The notes under the pieces: generated by a model
Database searches by the model: none
Told to the model about the DNA's origin: nothing
What the model saw: the letters and a program-made list of their open reading frames with translations, nothing else
In this document: piece after piece, positions 1-13,524 of the stretch
Position numbering within the stretch: the first letter of the stretch is position 1
Layout: the number at the start of each line of letters is the position of its first letter
Assembly (NCBI GenBank): GCA_037074705.1
Contig: CM073591.1
Location: forward strand, 94,974,532-95,038,531
DNA length: 64,000 nucleotides
Reading direction: 5' to 3'
Source: Zhengitettix transpicula
Taxonomy: Eukaryota; Arthropoda; Insecta; Orthoptera; Tetrigidae
Position numbers and translations under genes: made by a program

Positions 1-189
1 GACGGCGGAGTCAGCCCTATGGCAGGCGACATAGAATATGGAATGTGTAGAATTTATATGCCCTCAAGCTTTGTATGCGAGGAAGTAAAGTAAAGTATCT
101 AATGGCTGCAGGTACAAATTATAAGAATTTTAAAAGTTTTTAGTTTGCATCTGTTTCTGATTTTAAAAAGAAATTTTTGACCTTAACTG

Positions 190-343
190 ACACTTTATTT
201 ATTTATTTAATTTAGAGAGTAACAACTTTTCGGTACATGTTCGAATCTTCTTCATTGCTATAATAATTCCAATCAAATTTGCAGAAGATACGTCATGTAT
301 CCAAATTTTGTTACTCTCCAAATTAAATTAATAAATAAAGTGT
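190..343. repeat. Small fold-back (MITE-like) inverted repeat
   Basis: The first ~52 bases, beginning ACACTTTATTTATTTATTTA, are mirrored by the reverse complement of the last ~52 bases at roughly 85% identity by eye. About 50 bases separate the arms. This is the layout of a non-autonomous fold-back or MITE element. No target duplication is obvious. A stretch like one arm (AACTTTTCGGTACAT) recurs near 5,968, which suggests a dispersed family. Confidence 0.6.
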
Positions 344-1561
344 TTGTATAAGGTAAAAAATTGCTATACTATAAAAGTTTAGTTTAAATTGCACTATAGT
401 TCAAGATTTTAAAAAATTGATGGTAGATTATTTTCCAATATAATATAATATTATGAAAACTATACATTAAAAATGAGCAAATGGTCTAAGAATCGTTTAA
501 AACAGTGATATATAGTGAGTGCTAAATGATGAAATTGACGTACGAAACTAAGTGTAACCAAATCGACTATTATAGAATACATGGTTAAATATGAAATTAC
601 ATGACATTTCGGTGCGCGATATGGGGAAGCACCCTTCCCCCACCCCCGTTACAATTACTATAAAAGACTAATAAAATACTCAGAATATATCTAACTCACC
701 TTGGTATCTCCGTAACTCATGAATCCACAAAGACATCCTCATTCCAGATATATCCACAATATTTCACAACGCAATTTCCGACTTAATAAAAACCTCACTT
801 AATAATCCCAATCATACCATAGTAGACTTCCACATCAAGCCCCCGGCACCTCCACGAAACCGCAGGCTCAAACGAAAATAACCTTATCATTCCCCAAAAT
901 CACCCTGGCATTCCATAACCATAGCATCCACCTTACTAGCTTGCACCTAACTCACACATACTTATTTGATAAAACCTTCAAGTTACCCTACCGCATTATC
1001 CCACTATATACATCCTTCCAAGCACTAATTTATTCAAAACGTAAATTAAAATAATATCTATATACAGGCATCTGAATAAAGATATAAAATTTGCATCCAA
1101 TATCCTCTGTTTCTCTCGTCTTTAACTAGGAATGTCACTGGACATTTTCAAGACCGCATGTATACAGGTTAATTATTTACAACGTAAATACCCCAGGATA
1201 ATTAACAAAACTGTAAAAATTAGGGATGAAACGTCGAAGCTGTTTCAATATTTTTCCTATTGTAATGTTTTAAAATTTTATTTCTAATAAATTTCTGTCT
1301 TATTAGGCTGTTTTTATTTATTTAAAGTAGATATATATTTGTTAATTGAGTATTAATATCAATTATAATTTCCTGATTTTGAAGAAATATATATGTAATA
1401 AGATTAGTAAAGAGGAAAATTAGATCTACATAAAGTAGGAAAGGTAATTTAAATAAATTAATGTGTGATATATCGACGTTGCGAACAGTAATCAACCCTT
1501 CGTGAGCTGAACTGAGTACGATTGTAGACTCGTGCATATGTTCTCAACTGATGCACCTTAG

Positions 1562-1563
<2 letters not shown>
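344..1563. other. AT-rich intron-like DNA, nothing recognised
   Basis: No coding signal, RNA gene or clear repeat was seen. The stretch 720-1,030 is C-rich on this strand relative to its surroundings but carries no recognisable motif. Confidence 0.5.

Positions 1564-1619
<56 letters not shown>
1564..1619. repeat. (TA)n microsatellite
   Basis: An uninterrupted run of alternating A and T about 55 bases long. It is one of at least seven such tracts in the window. Confidence 0.95.
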
Positions 1620-1621
<2 letters not shown>

Positions 1622-1747
1622 GAATGACTTCCTACTTAAGATCAAAGATGCTGAATTTTCGGAGGCCGTTAACTAAAATGTATCGAAGTGCAGTGTTAGA
1701 AAGTAATTTCATATGACATTGTTTTCCAGTTTCATAGAAGAAATTTA

Positions 1748-2109
1748 GACCTTTGGTGTACGGTAAGAGTTGTTATCTGTTCTCATTGGAGCAGTAGGCT
1801 AGCTGCCTCCTAAAATGGTAAAGACTCGTAGAAGGAATTCTGCGTCGCCCCAGCATACACCGCTCCCGCCATGGGAAGGGCACGGGACAAATATCAAGTA
1901 CCCGACCTACAAGATGCCGGTTTTCTAAGGTTTGACCATCATTTTTAGATGAATGGAGTGTAGGATCCATAAACCATAGCCCGGGGTCCCTAGTTAACCC
2001 TTGTTTACCTTCCTCTACCCTTCCGCAAACCTCCTTTAAAATCCCTTCCAATGCTATTAAAGAGGAGTTGCCACCACGTGGATTACTCTCATGTAGCATG
2101 TTACTCAAA
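1748..2109 (+). mobile_element. Dispersed retroposon copy A, 5'-truncated
   Basis: A diverged copy of the dispersed family whose sense strand ends in ...CTCATGTAGCCTGTTGCCCTAAAAAA. It starts near a 'GGTGTACGGTAAGAG' segment and runs through the AGTTAACCC and GGAGTTGCC landmarks to an A-rich tail at about 2,103-2,109. The copy lacks about 150 bases present at the 5' side of the 24.7-kb copy. A 111-codon reading on the opposite strand is incidental to the repeat. Confidence 0.7.
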
Positions 2110-5100
2110 AAAATATATTTAAAAAATGCAAGAAACGAAATTTTCAGCTATCACCACGAAACTTTAGGACATAATACATGAATCTAATACATGAGACTAA
2201 GATATTTCATATCGAATAATAGAACACACTTAAATCTAAACGAATTGTTACGTAACGAAACAAACACGAAAGGTATTAATGTAATAATAATATAAGAACC
2301 CTCCGATGGTAAGAATAAAATTAAAGAAACAACTGAAAAATTTCTTAGTGATAGCCACAAACTCAACACATTTCATAGTAAAATCTGGTGATTTTTTCTA
2401 GTCACCGTTTGGGTGTAGGGTTGGCGGATGGATGGATTATATCGGTCTCAAAGGAAACATTGGCACAATAACGGAACGATTATCTTAGCAACAATATAAG
2501 CGTCGTTATTAACTACGGTGTCCGCATGTTCCGGCTAAGCTTCAGTACATTTCAATACACGGCAAAGCTTGGATGTTGCAGTGAGTTTACGTGAACTATA
2601 TTTCAAAGCGGGGGAATATAATAAACGAACTTCATGGAGATGTACTGCACCATAAATCACTTTAAGGGCATCTTCAAACTATGCAACTTATTAAATAAGG
2701 CCTGGGGAAAAAATATCAACGAAAATTCCTTTTTATTGAGGCGGCTATAAAAGTTGGTATGTTTTATAAGTTTTCTAGGGTAGCAGCGGGAAAAACTTCC
2801 TGTAAGTACCTTCATCGTTTAAGTTAAATAGAAATGCGAGAGATGATAACAAAATGTATACAAAAAAGCGTTTTATTTTCGGTAGATATCAGCAGCATGC
2901 AACATTGTGGGTGCATTTTGATATGTTGTCACACAACAATAAAATATTGAACATTTGCTTTTGCTGCGATTCAGTAATGTCATTTCCGTGACTTAAAGAT
3001 TCAAATCTTGGACACCTCAAATGTAAACAGTTTCAGCGTTCCTAACCAATGAATTTACCAAAATATTAAACAACGTAATGTAGCATACCATATCCCAATT
3101 AATCAAGTATTACTAAAAAAATTAGTTTCTATTTAACAAATAACATAACTGATAAAACACTGCATTAGAAAATTATATAACACCTTCACTTGATTTGCAG
3201 TCAGTAGTAACACACATACATGAAGAATTATTATTTGTTAGAACTACGAACTGTTTATTAAAACTTACTTCAATTAAACTATTGACAGTTATGATATTCT
3301 GAAAGCCTTAGTAAAAAAAAAGTATATAACTTTTATAATATATTTTCATGTTACTTTATAATGTTAAAAAGGGTATATTAGAAAACATAAGTGTGCTTTA
3401 GATCATTATTTCGTCTATTTAAAGTCAAACAATTTGATTTTTATATTTTCTTATATATTTATACTATTATTTTCTTAACAAATCCTGGATTAAAATTCAT
3501 GGGGTGTTGAGACTAAGACTTCATTTTAATTATTAGAAATGTAATTACATCTCTGCCTTCCAAGCCATTCTTGGAGGGGTTTCCTTGCAATATTATTGAC
3601 AATATGGACGACTATGTCCGTAATTCAATTAATAAAATAATGAAAAATAACATTTTCACTTTTGTTTTATAAACACAAAATAATTTTTTTAGTGAAGTTA
3701 ATGAAATCCGGAAAAAAAATCCCAGTATAAAATTTTCCGATACGCTGAGTAATCGAAATACCACTATGAACCGTTAATCCAACCTTTTTTTCTCATGAAG
3801 AGTATGACACGATCCACACGAGAACCTTCAAAATAATACAATGTTTTCAGATAAATCATGCCAAACATTTCTCTTTTCAAGTGAAAATTACGCAATCACC
3901 TGCTAAAATTAATTAATTAAGCAGGCATTTTGGAGACATAGCGGTAAAATTACATTCTAGTATTTGAACAACGCCCGTCACTTGTCAGTTAACGTTTACA
4001 TTAATTCAAAAGAGATTAAATGTCACCCATGCTAACCGACAAACGAAATAAAACTTGGCTCTGATCGCTTTATGAAAATGTGCCATAATTTAAATAAAAT
4101 AAACTCATTTACGTCAGAGAAAATTTAAACGCATCAAAATAGAATGAAAGTTTTTCGTCTTCCTTAAAAAAACCAATGTGACTATCACAATTGGAAATTT
4201 TAGTGACAAATATAGACCTAACATTATAATTTAACTCATAGCGGGTTTAATACGTAGCAAACACTAATATATGTAATTTGTAACCGTAATAATTGTATTT
4301 TACATTGCAGAAATGCATGAATGAAAGCTTGCATAAAAAATGATGGAAAATAGACAGGATAAACTAATTTGCGTAGTACAATTGCACAATTCAAACATCT
4401 GACTGTAATAAAGCAAGACAATTTTAAAAAAGGCCACTCAAATGGTACAGGAAAATTAAGGTGATAATTGCATGCAAAATACTGAAAAAATTTAACAGGC
4501 AAAAGTAGAATATAACATAAAGATGAAACGGAAATTAGGACTTGGACTGTAGACATACAAATATTATCCTACATAACATTAAATAAAGTGAGAGTGGAGA
4601 ATGAAGAATAGACAATTTGATGGAAGTTACTACAACTGTATAACATATTGTCATAATAAGTGTGATAATAAGTTACATGAATACAGAAAAATACTGTTAC
4701 GAATAGAATAGCATAAATGGAGACGGGAAAAATGAGATGGAGACGAAACAGTCGCGTATTTATACTTTGCACGTGCTGTGTCTCATTCGTTGTTCATTGC
4801 TCCTCTTGAAAAATGCTGTCCTTATTTGTTTTCCCAGAACCATATGTCCCAGTAATTCTTAAAGAAGAGTAATAATTTTAAAAAGTCTCCGTCCAAAGAT
4901 AATGTAAATCTTTGTGAGGAAATCTACGTGAATAGATACGCAGATGCTATGCAGAATTATTATTATACACTAATATTAACAAAAAATATCCAGAAGCATT
5001 GTAGGCAACACTAGTATATGAATAATAATCTAATTATAAACCTTTAATTCAATGAAACCAAGTGAAAAATAATTACAAAAATTATCATCTTCCGTGCATT

Positions 5101-5490
5101 TAAGACCATAATTTTTCAACCTAAATATTAAACAGAATGTTCGTTGTTGCCAAACGTACCACGTTCTCAACATTATCCTTACATACAACAGGAACCCTAT
5201 TATAGAGAAAGCACTTGTAGAGTCTGTGGGTTATTAAACTCAATAATTAATTACTCAATAATTCATAACCGTTTTTACACACCAATTGAGCAAATAGAGA
5301 GAAGCCGCGACAGCAAGTTAAAGAATGAATGTATGGGTACGAAGTCACAAAAAAATATATTGTACGTTTTCAACGTTGATATACCAGGTTCACTATTCTG
5401 CCACTATGTACAAGTACTTATTATATCAAATTATTTCATCTGTTTTTTATATTTATTTACAGTAGCATCAACAGCTCAGATTGTTAGCGA
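2110..5490. other. AT-rich intron-like DNA, nothing recognised
   Basis: More than 3 kb of A+T-rich sequence. The open frames between 4,236 and 4,772 are low-complexity readings with no domain-like composition. A short hairpin with stems TCCAAG and CTTGGA near 3,560 is the only local structure noticed. Confidence 0.5.
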
Positions 5491-5493
5491 CTA

Positions 5494-5645
5494 ATTAAGG
5501 GAACTCAGTTTGTCTTGTCGGGTACCTGATTTGTCGAGTGTTTCTCTCACGCACACAAACATCCATGCTCTGGCCGGGATTCGAACCCGGGATCTCTGTG
5601 ATGCGAGGCAGTCACGCTGACCGCAACACCACAGGAAGCCGGCTA
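5494..5645 (-). mobile_element. tRNA-derived SINE, minus strand
   Basis: Read on the minus strand, this carries an A-box-like TGGTGTTGCGG (about 5,618-5,630) and an exact B box GGTTCGAATCC (5,577-5,587). They are spaced as in a tRNA-type RNA polymerase III promoter. Sequence between and beyond the boxes does not fold into a full cloverleaf with a matching acceptor stem, so this is a SINE head rather than a tRNA gene. The tRNA-unrelated body continues toward 5,494. The 76-codon plus-strand frame across it is incidental. Confidence 0.7.
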
Positions 5646-5779
5646 TTTGATCTATATTACATAATTACTGGCTTTCTTTTTATTACATTCACAGTAGAAT
5701 ACCATACAAAAAAATTCGTCTTTATGGGTGATTCAGTAAATTTCCCACTAATTTGTCGCATCTTGTAGTCAAAGATTTC

Positions 5780-6405
5780 AAAATTTCATAATAATTTCGC
5801 AATTCGTACTTTTCTTCTTCCATACGAATATTTTTAGTACAAGCTACTGAAAACAAGTCATATATTGTTACAAAACTATGTATAACAATTATACAATTTT
5901 TGAATAAACAACTTTTTATTAGAATGAACTTATATTCATTTCATCAAGTGCTCTTTTTTATAAGCAAACTTTTCGGTACATTTCAATATCTTCAGGTGTA
6001 AATATCAAGCATCACAAATAGAATTTACAATTTTTTATTCTTTGGAAAATTAGTAACAATTTAAATATAATCAAACAACGTCAATTCTCTCGAATTGTCT
6101 AGAATTTTTCCAGCAGTGTAGAAAATATTACAAATTTATTATAATAATTTTATATGTTGACTTTTCACAACTCGTAACACACCTTATCCAGTTACTCTTC
6201 CTCTTAAGCATTCACATCATACACTTTTATAACTATTTTCCCTCAGAAAGATCAGTTTACTACCTCAATGACCGAATATAGTGAATAAGTTTTCCTTAGT
6301 TGCAGTACCTGAATATGGAACAGATCATCAACTTTTCAATTACATTAGATTTCTGTTTCTTTGAGTTTAAAGACTTATTTAAATTGTAACGAATGGGGAG
6401 TTGAC
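5780..6405. other. AT-rich DNA with a partial fold-back-like arm
   Basis: Mostly unrecognised. Around 5,960-6,000 the sequence AACTTTTCGGTACATTTC followed by an ATCTTC-type motif resembles one arm of the fold-back element at 190-343. Confidence 0.35.
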
Positions 6406-6407
6406 AA

Positions 6408-6480
6408 GGATAGGTCCGTGGATAGAGACGCATAATAAGCGGTGATCAAGGGTTCGTTCCTGATCCGGTCGATAATTTTC
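6408..6480 (+). mobile_element. Possible tRNA-derived SINE fragment
   Basis: A B-box-like GGTTCGTTCC at 6,451-6,460 lies about 35 bases after GTCCGTGGATAGAGACGC, which has the position and character of a degraded A box. This is consistent with a decayed SINE head. No tail or target duplication was found. Confidence 0.4.
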
Positions 6481-7057
6481 TATCCTAATCCATTAACGAA
6501 ACACTGAGATCTGATGAATACAGAAACAAAAACTGACGGTATAAAGCTTTACATTTTTGTCAACAAAGATAGTCACAAGATTACCCTATTTTTAATGTTA
6601 GCTACCACAGAAGTATTTGTCTTTACCATACGACTCCTGTTTGCAAGAGATCAGAAAACTACGGGAAATTTTTTTTTGAACACTAGAAATTGAAAATAAC
6701 ATTAAATTAACAGTAATGTTAATATCTAAACTAAATTACCGTTGTTCATAACCTGCCAGACTAGCTCGACCTTACTCTGTGATGAGGTGTTAAGATTTTA
6801 ACACAATTCGTATTTCCCTTTGTACAATTTACACTAAATACTTATATGTCCTTTCCGTTCACTTTCGATTATTTTCATTATTATTGATCGTCAACCTGAA
6901 TTGAAATATATAATTAAAACTTGAACTTTCCCGCGGTACCAAATAGCATTAGAAAATCACGGTGGAATTTCCGTCATATTTGCATATGAAATTTTAATCA
7001 TGTTCATTTTATGGGGTAACAAACCTAGTTTTTTAAATAAAAAAATGTTAACGGTAC

Positions 7058-7195
7058 CTGATGGTCATCCACGTTGTGGCCTCTCTGAATTACTTGTATA
7101 GGAAGCTAAAGAAAGTGGGTGTGAAAAGCAGAATAAACTATTAGGAAAAAGCTTACAGGGCCCCTGGTTATAGTTAAAGGATTGATACCTCAAAT
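7058..7195 (-). mobile_element. Highly diverged copy of the dispersed retroposon
   Basis: The order of landmarks matches the minus-strand copies: a GGTCATCCACGTTG segment, then ATAGGAAG, then an AGGGCCC block and a TTTAAAGGAT-like block. Mutations are heavy and the terminal AGGGCAAC is lost. I infer an old member of the family best seen at 35.9-36.7 kb. Confidence 0.45.
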
Positions 7196-7199
7196 AATA

Positions 7200-8568
7200 T
7201 ACCATATGTTCTAGCTCTTACCGCTTGCGTGAATTTGGATTTATTGCAGACAACAAAACAGATAATAGTTTGAGTTCTACTTCATAGAAATCGTCTCTGT
7301 ATAATTCCTAAATTTAATTTTTACAATAAACTTCCTAATAGAAAACTTTGACGGTTAATAGCATAACTGTGGTGTTTAACCGTAATTTCATAACGTGGTC
7401 AATGCTGACCTACTTTAACAGCTTTGTGTTGTACATCCGTCATTACATTATGTCGTCTATGTTGAATCATATTCAATGAGGAACATATCAGCCAAAACAA
7501 TGAAATCAAACACAACACGAGTGTCCGTTTACAAACAACGGTAAAAAACTTAATTGAATAATGTCAAAAAATAATTCAAACTAAAGTGGCTGCGTTTGCA
7601 CGTATTCCACTTCGTTGAAACTCGGCTTCATCACTCTTGTTACCTCAGTTGATTGCAGATACGTCACCATTTTTTTTACTGAATATCATTTAAATGATTA
7701 TTAAAACCTTGAAATGGAAATAGTGAATTGGGCTACACGAAAACTACACATTGCGACACTAATTACAGCGTCGTGGAGCAGGCGTAAATTTATAGGACGC
7801 TATTTGAAGAATGATTAATTCCATATTTTTTTTGTTTCTTGAGACTTTAGTGAACAATATATACAGATATTATTTATTGGTAACAAGCTAACATAACAGA
7901 TACTTAAAGCTGTATTAACCATATCTCCAATACATTCACTTTAATTAAATCTTTAATTATGCCGAATATTTTCTTACAATGTAATTATCTGCGAAAGGAT
8001 CGAATAGATAAAAACCTACTCTTATCAATATAAGAATAATAATTCACAAATAACGGAAATTTACTTGTACTTTACTGATACTTCAATGTTTGAACTGGCC
8101 CTCTATGTATAGTAAGGGCACTTTACCGGCAATATCATCCCAGGGGTTATAGGCTCCACCCCATACTTCCTCGCCCATAAAAATTCCGGAAGCAATTGGC
8201 ATGAAACGTGGAACGGAGGCGTTAGCCATTAAATCGTCCAACCTCAAAGAATGTCGATACAACTTTGTAGTTAATGCGCTTTGCAGCAATGATTTCCGTC
8301 AATTACAAGCGGTGAAATGCAATCAGTATGCTTGTACAAAGATTCAGAGAATTTCAAAGTCTATCTGACGTGAACTTTGCGGCAGTTTAACAGTTGTAAC
8401 AAGCTCAAAACGTTATCCCGTGTCACGACTACAGTGACACAAGCCACAGTGTTCATTTGTAACACGATCTGACTATAGTTTGTCATATTACACCCACGGG
8501 CACTTTGCTGCACTCATTTACCTATTAATAGGTGATTTTAAAATGTGAATAAATATATATATAAATGA
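7200..8568. other. Unrecognised DNA with one uncertain open frame
   Basis: Mostly AT-rich. On the minus strand, 8,083-8,289 reads open for about 68 codons with a normal-looking residue mix, including a GIFMGEEVWGGAYNPWDD stretch. There is no upstream ATG in frame and an in-frame stop lies just before it. A GTAAAG after the DDIAG codons could be a splice donor, but no convincing acceptor was found. I do not recognise the peptide and do not call it a gene. Confidence 0.25.
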
Positions 8569-8643
8569 TTTCAAATCCCTTCCTATGCTATTAAAGGGGA
8601 GTTGCCTTCACGTGGATTACCCTCATGTAGCCTGCCACTTTTA
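8569..8643 (+). mobile_element. Dispersed retroposon copy B, 3' end only
   Basis: About 75 bases matching the 3' terminus of the family (CCCTTCCTATGCTATTAAAG through CTCATGTAGCCTG). The A tail is absent or decayed. It is one of three fragments clustered within 450 bp. Confidence 0.65.
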
Positions 8644-8674
8644 AGAATTGGTTTGGGAGCAAAGTCGAGTTACA

Positions 8675-8856
8675 TAATGCAGGTTTCTCTAGGCTGTCCC
8701 GGAATAAGATAAGGAGAATACCTTGTAGGGTCCTTAAAGTAAATGCCAGATTAATTTGCAACTGTTTTTCGCATCCGCATCTTTTCTTTCTCATGCTTTA
8801 AAAGGGTAGACGTCACACGTGAATGACGGTCAGCTAACCTGATTCTAAAAAAAAAA
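8675..8856 (+). mobile_element. Dispersed retroposon copy B', diverged, with A tail
   Basis: A strongly diverged copy. It keeps ATGCAGGTTTCTCTAGG, AGGGTCCTTAAA, GCATCCGCATC and CACGTGAATGACGGTCA-like versions of the family landmarks in the right order. It ends in an A run at 8,846-8,856. Confidence 0.5.
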
Positions 8857-8940
8857 CCTGTCAAAAATGTGCTAGTCTACATAACATTAAATAATACATT
8901 AATATTATAATGATTATATATCTAATGTTTTATTAGTGTC

Positions 8941-9016
8941 TTTTTTTTTAGGGCAACAGGCTACATGAGGGTGATCCACATTGGGCAACTCCCCTTTAAT
9001 AGCATAGGAAGGGTCC
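8941..9016 (-). mobile_element. Dispersed retroposon copy C, 3' end only, minus strand
   Basis: Begins with a T run followed by AGGGCAACAGGCTACATGAG, the reverse complement of the family's 3' end with its A tail. The match stops after ATAGGAAGGG. The copy is therefore a very short 5'-truncated insertion of about 75 bases. Confidence 0.7.
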
Positions 9017-12000
9017 TTACAACCGCGGATATCATAAAATCAGTTTATCTTTTCACCTAAGAGAGACAGAAACCAAACCGTTACTTGTTACGGATCGTGT
9101 AATGTCCTGTACCCAGTTATTCTATTAAAAGTAATAATAACTTTTAACCAGAACAGTTTGAGGGATTTAGTAACAATTAATATATGTTTATGTACGAATT
9201 CTCAGGGATATTGAAAAGAAATAATTGTGATGAGTAAAAAGGGCCAATAATAAATTACACGGATCTGTTATTAAATTGCTTCATAAACTCCTTTGTCTTT
9301 CAGACGTGTGGTGATATTTATTTTTATTAAGTATTTTGGTTCCAATTATAAATGTAAAATATCAATAATTTATTGAACTGCGGGTAACGAAAAGTATATA
9401 TAAATATTTATTTCATGAGGTTTCAAAAAACTCCACATAGAATGGAACTAATAAAAAATAAATTAAAGAAAAAATAACATATTACATAAATTTATTTTAA
9501 TTTTAAAAAGAGTTGACGTCCCAGAGGCATTTATTACATAAGCTCAAGATACTATTTTAAATCCACAAAGCGACTGAATGTTGCTGTAAGTTTAATAATT
9601 ATAACAAATGATGGAAGGTGAGATTAAAATACAACCATGGCTTTTTCAGAAGAAAATTTAACAGAGCACAGATATCTTAACTTTCAACCACAGCTGCAGA
9701 AAGTTGTTCCGGAAATGAGTCCTGTAAGCTGAACTCCCATAGATTTCATGACAACCCCTCTTCCATTACTTTTACTGCCTGTAGGCGTTCTTCAGTTATC
9801 AGAAATACTCATCATACTAATATCATACTCGTTAACAAAATTTAAACTCAAGTGATAAATAAACGCTACAGAGGGAATGAATAAATTAACTGAATTTATT
9901 ATTACTTGACTTAAATATTACACACCCAGAAATTTTATTATATTAATAATAGCTACATATAACGAAAATAACAAACCTAACTTTTAATGAGAAACTTTTA
10001 CAATATAACTTGGCGTATTTATTAAATAATCGAGTGGTAGAAACTGTCAGTTGAACCCTTTTCGACCATACCATCGAAGGTATGTACATATTTAAGAATT
10101 TAAAATACGTAAATAAAAAATGCGAATTTGGAATTGTATGAAAAGTGTACGTGAAGTGTTAAGAAAGTCTATTGTCTTGTTTGTTTACATGATTTGTATG
10201 AGTGTTCGCCGCAGCAGCGATGTGGTGCTGATAATGGTGACTGGCCTTTCCCAAAATCTATTTTATATTTTTAATTTTATGGATGTATTATAATTGATGG
10301 TTGTACAAATAATTATAAATCGTTATGTGTATAAATTAATTGTATCAATGATTTGAAATGCAGTTATAAAATAACCGAACAAATGTTTCTGGCTTGTGAT
10401 TGGTTGAAGATAGCTAAAAATGAGATGGATGCACAGTATTAGATGTAGCGATGCAACTATTGTTTTACCACGGTTTTGATTATTTTATAGATCTACAATG
10501 TATCTGTTTTATTTTAATCATACAGTTATTCTCTACTTATATTTTATCCGAATTTCTGAAGATGACTACGGCCCCGTTCAAATGTCGAAAGCTACTTTGT
10601 ACATTGACGAAGTTTAAATAAATACATTTAACAGAAAATGTAAAAATCACAACTGAATACAAAAAACATTCTTACATTCCAAAGGCCGGGGCTTTTGTCA
10701 TTTTTCGTAAATGACGAACCACGCACCACGGGGTTGGCTTTTTCCTCATCAGTTCGAGAAAAACTATTCGCTTTTTTTAAAAAAGGAAATAAGTAAAATG
10801 GAAACTGTATTCAGTTAATGATAAGAAACGTAGCATCATCAAAAAATAATGCAAAAGGATATAAATCGAATCTACGGTTGAAATTTCATATATACATGCT
10901 TATGAATATGTGGGATTGGAATTTAAGATCGTGCGGAAGAGATTATGGAGTGATCGGAGTTAATCTTCAGCCAAGGACTGATTCTGTGACGAGTGAGCTT
11001 CAGTCAACAGTTTGTTAACTCACCGAAACTTTGCTACACACTGGGCATATCCATTTACCGAGTAATTAATTTATTGAAGGGGCAAACCACAGAGCCGGCT
11101 TTGCCATTAGGAGGTCCTAGGCTGCTTGAGACGAAGGGACATCGGACCGCTAGTCCATCAGAGAAAATTGCCGTTGGTTGGTCGGCCTTCCGCCCTGAGC
11201 TGACATACGTAAACATTAAATTTAATACTAAGCTATTTATCCAATTGTGTGTACCATGATACACACGATATAATGCGTAGAGAAAAAAACTAACTCAACG
11301 ACTAGTTTTTGTCCAGCCTCCACCACAGGATGTTGCTACGGATACTAAGACAAATCGTCCGTTGAAACTATGTTGATGCACTTAAACAAAGGTTCTCAAA
11401 TATATTGTGAACAAACAATATTATAAATACAGGTATGTACAATTACTCTACTCTCTTTAATTATGTTATCAATTTCCAAATTGATTACATAATTAATTTA
11501 GTCACTGTTTAAAGAACGTGCTAATTAAAATTATCAAAAGAAAGGTTGTTAAATAATGATTTGACGTATTATATGTGAACTTTTTTGTTTTTATTTCATC
11601 AAGGAAACTATTTTATTTCGTACAGTCCTAATAGAAGAGCTGACGATACATAATATTAAAGAGTTCTGTTAATTTAGAAAATAAGACTTTTGTTATACAT
11701 TTGTTGATATGATTCAGTTATGCTTGGATGACACAACACAAATGCCGTTCAGTATTATTTCACCGGCCCTGCGTTATAGAGCATATATCATCATACTATT
11801 AACATTTAAATACAGATATTTATGTTTCTGGTATGAATGATGTGGTCTCATACTCTGCTGAAATATTATCGCCTAAATAAAAGTTTTCTGCTTGTCTTTT
11901 GAGCCATATTTATTATAAATAAAATTATAAAGCATTACATAACAAATTATTAACTTCGAAATATCATGGTAACATTTTAATTTATCAGTTTTAAACACTG

Positions 12001-13524
12001 GTACGAGACATTTATATATTGCGCGTAATCAAAAGAATATTACTACGACACTATGTCATAAATCCCTCAAATGTATTACTTGTCTAAAATGAAGATATAC
12101 GTCTGATTCGAAAATTCATCGCTTCTTTTGTCTGTATTCAGCTATTTTTCTTATTATTTATCTATTTAGAGATTTATTTAGTGTATTGCATAAAAGGGGT
12201 CTAATAAACGTTTTGCACAATAGTATTTGCATGAGACAGTTCTATAAACAAAAAATGACTACTGATCAAAGCACAACGTGTTTGAGACTTTAGGAACAGG
12301 AAGCTGCTCTGTGAACGATCCCCATGTTGTGGCATTTAATTTGGAGAGCGCTCCTGTTTTGACATTTGTATTTGACTGAGTAAATCAATATAAAACCAAT
12401 TTCCAGCAACATACTTGTCTCCCATGACTCCGGGATCTCCTTTCCCAACAACATTAAAAGTTAATTTGAACGTTCTGAATTTCCCTTACCCACCCATTTA
12501 ACTTACGCAAAAATAAAACGGAAGATGTTACATTAAATTTTCTAGCATTTGTTTTTTGAAAACAGAATTCATTAAAGCTGCACGTAAACTTCGACGCATC
12601 TGATTAAAAATTTGTTGACAATGATGTGGTTAAACCAATAGCGAAATTTTTCCGGAATTCGTAAGTACTCTATTCACATAGAGAAGTGAAGTAAGGAAAA
12701 TATGTAGTAAAAAAGCGAAATAGTGTGTCTAACTGAAGTTAGAAAAGTATGATTGAAATATAAACAATTAAGATAACGGGAAAGAACGAGAACTGAGAGA
12801 GGAAAATAAATCGAAGTCGTAGAAATGAGAAGATAATACTGCCAATAAGACTGGACGTCTCGAAGGAAAGGGGTGATGAAAATTAATAGCTGAATACTAA
12901 TTTGAGCGTAGACTTCCTGTATTCGACCTGGTATGTCAGCTATTTGGTCGTTCATGACAGATGTAAACGACTAATCGTTTTACGTGTCTCGAATATTAGA
13001 ATTTTAGACGACGTTTCAAACATCGCTTGGTTCTTATATTATTAGGACTAATAAATTCTAAGGAATGCGATGTAACTTGTAGTACACGTCTTATTTTATA
13101 ACATAAAATATACAACAATTGGAAGCAAAATAGTTTAGAAATTCGTAAACATTAGGGTCTTATGTATTATCAAATGGACACGTTGAAGCCTGTAACTGGA
13201 TGGTGCCACTCTGGCGTGTACTTAATCCCTGGATTGTGATAAACCTGAAAATGCGGTCATAAAAATTTTGATGATCTGGGATTTCAAGATGCTAAATGTG
13301 CGCTTAAAGTGGGGTAAGGCGCCTCCAGAAATATACGAATTTTGTGAACCACCTGATTGTCTGAGCCAATAAAATTTCGTGGCACATTATTTCATTGTCA
13401 GAATATACAGCACGAACTGAAGAATCAATGGCGAAATAGTCAACCACACATATCCAGAGGCAACAAGTCATTAAAGACAATTGTACCAATGTTAACTACC
13501 AAGTTTTTCAATCATTGACGGGCT
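9017..13524. other. Long AT-rich intron-like stretch, no gene recognised
   Basis: No supported gene in about 4.5 kb. A GC-richer patch at about 11,080-11,215 (CGGACCGCTAGTCC and GGTCGGCCTTCCGCC) stands out from the flanks and may be a repeat fragment, but I cannot name it. A CTGAAGATGACTACG patch near 10,560 resembles sequence found in fold-back elements elsewhere in the window. Confidence 0.45.

Noticed and set aside
1564..1619. CRISPR-like or structured repeat
   Set aside because: It is a simple dinucleotide microsatellite.
5573..5640. A functional tRNA gene on the minus strand
   Set aside because: A and B boxes are present, but the acceptor stem does not pair and the sequence continues into a non-tRNA body, so a SINE is likelier.
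8083..8289. Possible host exon with GEEVWGGAYNPWDD
   Set aside because: It has protein-like composition but no recognised family, no ATG and no convincing acceptor. It was left as an uncertain note.
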